Source: UBA4582 sp038106185 (GTDB lineage Bacteria > Pseudomonadota > Gammaproteobacteria > Pseudomonadales > Azotimanducaceae). From it: 64,000 bases of DNA. Below, one piece after another: positions 55,492 through 62,149 of the stretch. The stretch lies in the NCBI GenBank assembly GCA_038106185.1, contig JAYODE010000011.1, positions 22,468-86,467 on the forward strand, in the 5' to 3' direction. The notes below the pieces were generated by a model. That model was not told the DNA's origin, searched no databases, and saw nothing but the letters and a program-made list of their open reading frames with translations. Position numbers and translations under genes: made by a program. Every line of letters begins with the position of its first letter. Positions within the stretch are counted from its first letter, which is position 1.

Positions 55492-56541
55492 TTAACCCAG
55501 ATCGTCTAGACCCGCTATGGGTCGATAGTAATGCGTGCCTGCGCGAGCGGCCACTCGCTGTTGCCAGTTGCTTCGAGCCTTGTCCTCACCGTCAAAAATC
55601 CAGTTCTGGCGATGATAGTTCCAGCTGTCAGGATTCAACCGACCCGCTTCGTTCATATAATACTCGGCTTTCTCCCGGCGATTGCTCTGCTGAAAATAAA
55701 CCCCCAGATTGAAGTTTGCCTCAGCAAGACCTTCGGCGTCAGTCGGCACACGAAGGTGTTGTTTAGCTGTTGGATCTTTGACATAAACGCTGTCCGCGCC
55801 ATTAGCCACCCAGTCTCTTACCATAGTGACATAGTCATCGCGACCAAAGGAGATGCCAGGCAGCTCATGCTTCTGTGCGTAACTACCCTCGTCAATTCGA
55901 ACGATTTGTCGGCGCTCATCTATCCAGACCGTTGATGGCACGTTCACCAGGTTATACAAGGCACTGATCCTATGGGCTGCATCAATCACCTGTACGTAGG
56001 TGGTCGCGGCCGCATCAATGAACTGTCCTGCTGCCGCTTCGCCACCAGTATCTTCAGCCACGCCAATGACGATCAAACCCTGGTCTGCGAATTCTTCATA
56101 GATAGTCTGCCAACCTGACAGATCAAAGCGACATCCTCACCAGGAGGCCCAGGTCATCAGTATGACCTTCTTATCCGCATACAGGGACAGACTCACCGGC
56201 TGGCCCTCTCGATCTAACAGGTCAAATTCTGGCGCCAAGCCTTCTGCAAAGCGCTGTCTGACAGTGGCTATCGGACCCAGGCTCACGACGTCTTGATCCT
56301 GTACTAGCGCTTGCCCCAGCTTGTCACTGACCGCATTGAGATTGATTTCGCCGTTTCCATGAATCGCCTTACCCTGAACCGGCGGCAGCGGTATGCATAC
56401 ATCACCATAGCAGGCGCCTTCCGGCTTGAACTCAAAACCGGTCAGGGCTGAAATCTCTGCGGCCTCGACCCAGATTTCACCACCGACTTCTCGGCTCATG
56501 ACCTGCCGTACCATGTCGTTGTAAAGCAATGTTACAGTCAC
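55492..56541 (-). CDS. ResA/TlpA-like predicted selenoprotein (WAxxUGC motif)
   Basis: Read as one 349-residue protein with an in-frame TGA (56137-56139) as residue 135, predicted selenocysteine. Both halves lie in the same frame. Immediately around the TGA the protein is TWASW-U-GCRFDLSGW, a thioredoxin-like active site in which Sec precedes G-Cys. The N-terminal domain (1-120) has GACYGDVCIPL and FDLLDREGQPVSLSLYADKKVILM leading into the redox site. The C-terminal half has DQGLIVIGVAED, NVPSTVWIDE as cis-Pro loop, and a TPR-like segment (NLGVYFQQSNRREKAEYY). A GTG start at 56541 has AAGGGG 8 bases upstream. A hairpin (56106-56122) follows the TGA. No selA/selB/selC/selD in the window. Confidence 0.75.
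56106..56122 (-). promoter_or_regulatory. Bacterial SECIS-like hairpin downstream of the TGA
   Basis: On the mRNA sense strand, 15 bases after the TGA, CUGUCA pairs with UGGCAG around a GGU loop (6 bp, 7 with the flanking U-A). The loop starts 21 bases after the UGA and has G in its first positions, as in bacterial SECIS elements read by SelB. It lies inside the coding region, as expected for bacteria. Confidence 0.6.
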
Positions 56542-56614
56542 TTGCCTTTCCCCTTTTTAACTCTTGATGAACGCGTCTTGAATTCTACCCGAGCCTTACT
56601 GTTCAAGCCCTGAT

Positions 56615-57565
56615 TTACTCTGCTGACACTTTGCCCAGCGCGGCTGCATCCTCTGCATACTTCGCATAGGAATCTTTTAGCGTCGCCGAGTTGAGCAGAC
56701 ACTCGGCGACCAGCTCATTGGTATCGCAGTCATAAACAGAAGTCATGATCCAATTAGATTCAACCCGGCGACTCTCACTCAGACAGATAATCTCACGTTC
56801 CAGCCTATAGGGTTGGTTCACGAACAACGGGCCCTTAATCATCTTGATTTCCTGATCAGCAAACAGTCCTACTGCCGGACCCCGCATACGAAACCCGGCC
56901 TGTCGAGAGGTGTATTGCGTCAGGACGCTGAGCATCTCCAGCGGAATGATTGCTCGACCCCAGGGCGAGGATGCACCCTGTTCAGCGGTATACCAGGGTG
57001 ACGGCTCAGTGATCTTGGCTAACTTTTCATTCAGGGAAAACGGATAGAGGTCCCCCATATTCTGGTCGAAGTCCATGACCACAGCTTCTGCCGCCAGGCC
57101 TTTCTGACCCACCGCCAGATCAGCCAGAATCACCAACTGCTCTGGTGGTCGAAGCTTTGCGCGGCGCAAATCAAGTTCAGAGGCTGGATGGTCGGGGCCA
57201 ATACTGGCGGTACCTGTCAGTACCTGGGTACCGTCACGTTTCTCGGCCCATATGCGCGTGATTTTCTCTCCCACTGCGGGCCGCGCCGCGAATGCCCTGA
57301 CCTCTTCACCCTCGACCACCATATTCAGGTAATGAGAGCTGATACAGCCCGACTCAAACCAGGCGTTTCCAAATATCTCAGCCAGCAACGGCACAAACTG
57401 ACTGAAATGGGTTGGTCCTTCAATGGGTGCACCTGAAAAGCCAAGATCAGCGGCCATCTTTTCATCATGAATTGACTGGTGTCCATCGTAGGTCTGGTTA
57501 TCCAGCATCTGGCGGGGTCGACGGAATTCTCCGCAAAGGATCAGCTCGGCATTAAACGCAGGCAT
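56615..57565 (-). CDS. MaoC-like hotdog protein
   Basis: 316-residue protein, probably a MaoC-like double-hotdog dehydratase or hydratase. The N-terminal part has QSIHDEKMAADLGFSGAPIEGPTHFSQFVP, resembling the substrate-binding region of MaoC/enoyl-CoA hydratase 2 proteins, and DPGLVEGEEV-type strand VEGEEVRAFAARPAVGEKI follows. The second half shows GPAVGLFADQEIKMIKGPLFVNQPYRLER. Not a classical hydratase with a complete Asp-His dyad that I can confirm, so the enzyme activity is uncertain. Between the selenoprotein gene and a GST gene, same strand. Confidence 0.65.
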   Translation of the reverse strand: MPAFNAELILCGEFRRPRQMLDNQTYDGHQSIHDEKMAADLGFSGAPIEGPTHFSQFVPLLAEIFGNAWFESGCISSHYLNMVVEGEEVRAFAARPAVGEKITRIWAEKRDGTQVLTGTASIGPDHPASELDLRRAKLRPPEQLVILADLAVGQKGLAAEAVVMDFDQNMGDLYPFSLNEKLAKITEPSPWYTAEQGASSPWGRAIIPLEMLSVLTQYTSRQAGFRMRGPAVGLFADQEIKMIKGPLFVNQPYRLEREIICLSESRRVESNWIMTSVYDCDTNELVAECLLNSATLKDSYAKYAEDAAALGKVSAE

Positions 57566-57608
57566 GCTTGTCTCCAGTGTAAACTCGTTAGTTCATCAAT
57601 TATGGCGC

Positions 57609-58211
57609 TTATTTAAAACTGTCTCTGGCACTCACCTTCTCGTGCCAAGCGATAACGGCAGGCGTCTGCAACAAGTCCTGACCCACGGCCTTGGCGAAGC
57701 TTAGCGTCAAGGCCAGCGTGATGTCGGCGATAGTAAATCGCTCACCCGCCAGATATTCCGATTGTGCCAGCTGGGTCTCAAACATGGGCATGGCATTACG
57801 CGCGACCTCGGCACTGATTTCACCCCACTCCTTTGAGGTCTTTTCCCGATCTTTGAAGACACCGGTCAGATTACGAAACGCCTGGGCGACGGGTATCATC
57901 AAACTAATCTCGGCGCGACGGTTCCACATTTCGATCACCGCCTGCTCTTCGCCCGACAAGCCGAACAGATTCGGTTGCGGAACACGAAACTCCAGATATC
58001 GAGAAATCGCGACGGTTTCTGCGATATAGGCGCCGGCATCCGTCTCAAGCACCGGTACGCGAGCAACCGGATTCTTCGCCTTGAAGTCGGGGCTGAGGTT
58101 TTCACCACCACGAAGGTCGATCTCGGTGGTCGGTATTTCGATGCCTTTTTCCCTCATCACCACCGCGACTCGACGCCCATTGGGTGACGCGCTCATTGTA
58201 TAAAGATGCAT
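57609..58211 (-). CDS. Glutathione S-transferase family protein
   Basis: 200-residue GST. N-terminal thioredoxin domain: MHLYTMSASPNGRRVAVVMREKG, KNPVARVPVLETDAGAYIAETVAISRYLE (cis-Pro and SxE-like substrate-binding segment, here AET); C-terminal helical domain with GERFTIADITLALTLSFA. Probably conjugates or reduces electrophiles with glutathione. 43 bp after the MaoC-like gene start, same strand. Neighbouring GST of different sequence lies 114 bp upstream. Confidence 0.88.
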   Translation of the reverse strand: MHLYTMSASPNGRRVAVVMREKGIEIPTTEIDLRGGENLSPDFKAKNPVARVPVLETDAGAYIAETVAISRYLEFRVPQPNLFGLSGEEQAVIEMWNRRAEISLMIPVAQAFRNLTGVFKDREKTSKEWGEISAEVARNAMPMFETQLAQSEYLAGERFTIADITLALTLSFAKAVGQDLLQTPAVIAWHEKVSARDSFK

Positions 58212-58325
58212 GTGACCTACCTCATTTCAGTGAATGTTAGCGACGAAATTTCATTCTCCTTCGCCTTGGTCCGTCGGCACTCCGAGGCGAATCGGCGATT
58301 CCCGGCCGTTTGCACGTTTCCGCTT

Positions 58326-59129
58326 TCAGTCGGAAAAAATAGCTGTAAACCTCACGTTGTTCTGTTGCAAGCCGTCGCGCACTATATCCAGGCCCGCGGT
58401 CTTGATCATCCACTCAAGACGATGATCTCGATACTCCCGCTTAAACAAGCCTGCCTCTAACGCCTGTCTGACCGCAGCCATCCCCATGGCAGCGCTGTCA
58501 AACGCATTGGCGGCCGCCGCAGCCATGACTGTCTCGACGCTCGGCACTTGCGTAACCCGCTGCAACCAGTTCGCCAGGTTGGAGTTTGGGTCTGGTGCGA
58601 AACCATAGTTGGCAGCATTGACCACACAAGGCACCACTGACAGATCACCCCAACCAAAGTTATCGCCATTGAACCAGGTGCGTTGTCCCAGTTGCTTTTC
58701 CAACCATCGATTCCACTGCTGAATCTGCTCACCCGCCTGAGACATGATGGTAGCCGCGGTCTCACCCTGAGCACGACCAAAATGAATAATCTCAGCGATG
58801 CCCCAAATAATCGCTTCATAATGAGTATCCATTACGTCTTCCAAAATTCGAACCCGAGCTCGGTCCGCTGGCGCTGGCGGCAGCAGCGGCGGCTGCGGCC
58901 AGACATCCTCCAGGTACTCAAGTATTACGGTGGAATCAAAGATTTGCACCTCACCATGAATCAGGGTCGGCACTTCTCCTCGAGGGCTTGCGGCAGCAAA
59001 CTCGCCACCTGCCGCGCCAGTGCCCATCCCATCAGGCAGGACCACCTCGCAATCAAGGCCCTTCTCCAACAGAGCGATCTTGACCTTCTGCGAATAGGGC
59101 GACAAAGGATGATCATAGAGCTTTAACAT
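58326..59129 (-). CDS. Glutathione S-transferase family protein
   Basis: 267-residue GST, longer than usual because of a C-terminal extension. N-terminal: MLKLYDHPLSPYSQKVKIALLEKG with Ser/Tyr for glutathione activation; ASPRGEVPTLIHGEVQIFDSTVILEYLE gives the cis-Pro and DS motif. The helical domain has GDNFGWGDLSVVPCVVNAANYG and a tail beyond residue 230 (AVRQALEAGLFKREYRDHRLEWM). Second GST of the pair, adjacent to the P450. Confidence 0.88.
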   Translation of the reverse strand: MLKLYDHPLSPYSQKVKIALLEKGLDCEVVLPDGMGTGAAGGEFAAASPRGEVPTLIHGEVQIFDSTVILEYLEDVWPQPPLLPPAPADRARVRILEDVMDTHYEAIIWGIAEIIHFGRAQGETAATIMSQAGEQIQQWNRWLEKQLGQRTWFNGDNFGWGDLSVVPCVVNAANYGFAPDPNSNLANWLQRVTQVPSVETVMAAAAANAFDSAAMGMAAVRQALEAGLFKREYRDHRLEWMIKTAGLDIVRDGLQQNNVRFTAIFSD

Positions 59130-59456
59130 AGCTTTCTCCGGCTATTAAATCAGCGGCTTTTGGCGTCAGGGGAGTATCGCTAAATACGGCCTCGACAACA
59201 AGACGACAGCACCCGTCTGTAGCGCCTGTCTGCTTTCCGCATCTTTACTACGGCACCTTGACAATCACGCCTTTAGAATAACGCCTTTACTACAGCGCCT
59301 TGACAATAACGCCTGTTCCTCCAGGTCGACTTTGCGATTAGTCTGGAGCTCGGCTTATCAACGAATGTGGCAACAGCCATATCCACATTGGGCTTTTCAC
59401 AGAAGACACCCTGCTCTACTATTCATGGCACCAACCTGCCATTACATGGAGCCATC
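59130..59456. other. Intergenic region with imperfect 28-bp direct repeat
   Basis: Between the GST and P450 genes (divergent). tttactacggcaccttgaca (59244 onward) recurs with few changes as tttactacagcgccttgaca (59286 onward), 42 bp apart, with caat and acgcc continuing each copy to 59271 and 59313. Both contain TTGACAAT, so it may hold duplicated promoter elements for the P450 gene. No gene. Confidence 0.6.
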
Positions 59457-60776
59457 ATGTCGGAGAATTCCCAGAATCCGCAAGCCGCCATCAGCAATCG
59501 CGAGGCGCAGCTCCGTTGGGCTATCGACGTCAATGTTGATCCCATGAGTATTCCCCTGACTCAACTCGACCCGGCTCATCCGTCACTGTTTGAAGCCGAC
59601 AGATTCATGCCCTACTTCGATCGTCTGAGGGCAGAAGATCCCGTACATTTGACCGAGGAAAGCATGTTCGGGCCCTATTGGTCCGTGACCCGATTCGATG
59701 ACATCCTGCACGTCGACAGTCACCATGAGATCTACTCGTCAGATATTAATCAGGGAGGCATTCGAATGAGTGGACGCCCTCGTCAAACAGGTGAGCCAGA
59801 CCCCATGTTTCATCTGCCCATGTTCATCATGGCCGACCCACCTGTGCACGATGAACAGCGCAGGGTTGTCGCCCCCATGTTTACTCAGCGAGCCCTCGTT
59901 GAATTACAAGACTTAATTCGTGAACGAGCCGTCAAAATTCTCGAAGGCCTGCCGCGAGGCAAGGCCTTCAATTGGGTCAAGCACGTCTCAGTAGAACTCA
60001 CTGGGCAAATGCTGGCAACATTGTTTGATATTCCCCAAGAAGATCGTCACAAACTCATTCACTGGTCCGATACCGTCGAGAACATCGGTAATCCCGATGT
60101 TTATGAAACCCCCGCCCAGGCATTTGCCGAGTTGTGGAAATGTTTCGAGTATTTTGACGCCGTCTGGAAGGAACGCGCGGCTCGCTCGACGCCGGGTACG
60201 GACCTGATCTCAGTACTGGCCCAGGGTGAGTCCACTAAAAATATGCCGCCAAATGAGTTTCTCGGCAATATGTTGCTGTTGATAGTCGGTGGTAACGACA
60301 CCACGCGAAACTCTATCTCCGGCGGCCTCCTCGCCTTGAACAAATTTCCTGCCGAGTATGACAAGCTGCTGCATAATCCGGCGCTGATACCCAAGATGGT
60401 GCCAGAAATTATTCGTTGGCAGTCGCCAGTCGCTCACATGTGCAGGACAGCCCTAGTAGATACCGAACTGGGCGGCAAACAGATCAAGGCGGGGGACAAG
60501 GTGGTCATGTGGTACATCTCCGGGAATCGGGATGAGCGCCGAATCGAACGCCCGAACGAATTTATTATCGATCGGGCCAACCCGAGACATCATCTGTCCT
60601 TCGGTTTTGGCATACACCGCTGCCTGGGCAATCGGCTGGGCGAAATGCAATTGAACATTCTTTGGGAAGAGATCATCAGGCGGCTGCCAAAGATTGAGGT
60701 GGTTGACGAGCCCGTCTACCTGCGCTCAAACTTCATCCACGGTATTCGTGAATTGATGGTTCGCATTCCCAAATAA
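59457..60776 (+). CDS. Cytochrome P450, CYP153-like
   Basis: 439-residue soluble P450. The N-terminal block MSIPLTQLDPAHPSLF and FDRLRAEDPVHL, together with FGPYWSVTRFDDILHVD, resembles CYP153 alkane terminal hydroxylases. The I-helix oxygen-activation site is GGNDTTRNSI, ExxR is in VPEIIRWQ, and the heme Cys is residue 389 in FGFGIHRCLGNRLGEMQL. ATG 59457 is chosen for GGAG six bases upstream; a longer frame reaches 59367. Expected to omega-hydroxylate alkanes, fatty acids or related chains, using a ferredoxin such as 7834-8154. No reductase nearby. Confidence 0.92.
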   Translation: MSENSQNPQAAISNREAQLRWAIDVNVDPMSIPLTQLDPAHPSLFEADRFMPYFDRLRAEDPVHLTEESMFGPYWSVTRFDDILHVDSHHEIYSSDINQGGIRMSGRPRQTGEPDPMFHLPMFIMADPPVHDEQRRVVAPMFTQRALVELQDLIRERAVKILEGLPRGKAFNWVKHVSVELTGQMLATLFDIPQEDRHKLIHWSDTVENIGNPDVYETPAQAFAELWKCFEYFDAVWKERAARSTPGTDLISVLAQGESTKNMPPNEFLGNMLLLIVGGNDTTRNSISGGLLALNKFPAEYDKLLHNPALIPKMVPEIIRWQSPVAHMCRTALVDTELGGKQIKAGDKVVMWYISGNRDERRIERPNEFIIDRANPRHHLSFGFGIHRCLGNRLGEMQLNILWEEIIRRLPKIEVVDEPVYLRSNFIHGIRELMVRIPK

Positions 60777-60796
60777 ATCGCCGCTCGCACGCATGC

Positions 60797-61669
60797 TCAG
60801 AGGAGCGGGCTAGAATCCAGCGCCAATGCTTCAGCGACACAGTCGCGGCTTGGCGCGAGTCCCAGGCTGATAACTGCCGCCAGTTCCTGCTTAGCCGCTT
60901 GCATATCCAATTGGAACACAGGGTCGGCATGCAGGCGTGCCACCGTTGCGGCCGCCATAGCCCGCCCGGCCTCGACGTCTGAATTCCAGTGAACATTACA
61001 AACCATGCGGCTGACGCCATAGGCCCTGCCGCGCCGAATGATCTCGTTAGTACGCGTCGGGACCAACTCACTCAGGATTAAACCCCAAGCCCAACCAAAG
61101 GCGGTATGCCCTGAAGGATAGGAGCCATTCTTTCGCAATGCGGCTTCGCTGGCCGCAGAGCAGGTCGGCTGGTCATTGACCATGAACGGCCGAGATCGCT
61201 GGTAGTGATTCTTTGCTGTATTCGTCGCATAGCCCGCATCGACAAGGCTACGACGCAATAGCCTATAGGTATGAGGCGTTTGAACCTCATTGATGGGCGC
61301 ACCTATGGCACAACTAAAGGTACCAGCAACCTCAGGAAATGAATAGATAGCATCCTGTGTTGCCAACGCCCAGCGGGGTGAACCCTGAAGTGTCAAAGCA
61401 ATACCACTCAGCCAGACGTCGTGAGCCTCCGCTGTAGAGCCCGCCACTGGAGGCGCAGGCAAGAGCGCCAGACTGTCGGGCAGATCGGCTACCGGCAAAT
61501 AACCGCGAAGTATACCGGGCCCAATTTCATCCACCGGCGCCGGTTCATAGGGCTTGGAACTGCAGGCGGTCAGCAGCAACAGGCCCAGAAGCACCAGGAT
61601 ATTTCTAGCGCGACCAGAGCCTGCAAAACCCCCTATCCCGCCCCTGGATAAATCGATTACCTGTGCCAT
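60797..61669 (-). CDS. PAP2-family (class A acid) phosphatase lipoprotein
   Basis: 290-residue phosphatase of the class A non-specific acid phosphatase/PAP2 superfamily. The three-part active site is complete: K-x6-RP in KNHYQRSRP, PSGH in GSYPSGHTAFGW and SRx5HxxxD in SRMVCNVHWNSD. An N-terminal hydrophobic stretch ends in a lipobox LLTAC36, so it is a lipoprotein with an unusually long 22-residue n-region; a later start is possible. Exported phosphatase for nutrient acquisition or lipid phosphate turnover. Convergent with the P450 gene, 20 bp between stops. Confidence 0.88.
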   Translation of the reverse strand: MAQVIDLSRGGIGGFAGSGRARNILVLLGLLLLTACSSKPYEPAPVDEIGPGILRGYLPVADLPDSLALLPAPPVAGSTAEAHDVWLSGIALTLQGSPRWALATQDAIYSFPEVAGTFSCAIGAPINEVQTPHTYRLLRRSLVDAGYATNTAKNHYQRSRPFMVNDQPTCSAASEAALRKNGSYPSGHTAFGWAWGLILSELVPTRTNEIIRRGRAYGVSRMVCNVHWNSDVEAGRAMAAATVARLHADPVFQLDMQAAKQELAAVISLGLAPSRDCVAEALALDSSPLL

Positions 61670-61710
61670 CAGTTGCCTCCCGCGAGTATCATCGCATCAT
61701 TAATCGTCAT

Positions 61711-61810
61711 NNNNNNNNNNNNNNNNNNNNNNNNNNNNNNNNNNNNNNNNNNNNNNNNNNNNNNNNNNNNNNNNNNNNNNNNNNNNNNNNNNNNNNNNNN
61801 NNNNNNNNNN
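61711..61810. other. Assembly gap of 100 N
   Basis: Exactly 100 Ns between the phosphatase start and the remnant of an MFS gene. The true distance is unknown. Confidence 0.99.
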
Positions 61811-61892
61811 CACCCATGCTGGCACTCAGGCTATGTAGCTTAAGCCTGTGTAAGCTGCTTTTTTCAAGACGCCGAGACTGTATGCGGACTAT

Positions 61893-62039
61893 ATGAGCGA
61901 TCCAGATCTGGTGGCCCGCGGGTCAGAAAAAGCCCCCGAATATCTCAACTTTCGCCATTATCTGTTCACTCGGTTTTTCACAACCTTGGCAGCCCAGATG
62001 CAGCGGTGGACTTCCCAGGATTTACTAGACACCAAATAA
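61893..62039 (+). pseudogene. Truncated N-terminus of an MFS transporter
   Basis: 48-codon frame ending at TAA 62037. Residues such as LNFRHYLFTRFFTTLAAQMQ match the N-terminal cytoplasmic tail and first helix of enterobactin-exporter-like MFS transporters. The following residues (WTSQDLLDTK) and early stop are not a transporter; the expected membrane helices are missing. Probably a remnant of an intact gene truncated by mobile DNA. Confidence is moderate because only about 20 residues carry the signal. Confidence 0.5.
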
Positions 62040-62050
62040 AATATCGCGCT

Positions 62051-62149
62051 ATGAGAGGTGTTAATGAAAAAAAAAGGTATACAGATGAACTCAATAAAGA
62101 AGCGGTAAAGCGCCAAATCAAACCTATTCAGGTCATATCACCAATCTAA
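62051..62149 (+). pseudogene. Remnant start of an IS3-type OrfA transposase
   Basis: 32-codon frame (stop TAA 62147-62149) with the sequence EKKRYTDELNKEAVK near its start, which matches the KRYTxEFKxEAVK opening of IS3-family OrfA proteins. The helix-turn-helix that should follow is lost and the frame ends in unrelated residues. It lies directly after the MFS remnant and its end overlaps the stop of the PA14 gene. Confidence 0.5.

Noticed and set aside
55492..56541. Two separate genes or a frameshifted pseudogene around the TGA
   Set aside because: Both halves share one frame, only a single TGA lies between them, the flanking protein is continuous thioredoxin-like sequence, and the downstream part lacks a start with a ribosome site. 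A sequencing error cannot be fully excluded.
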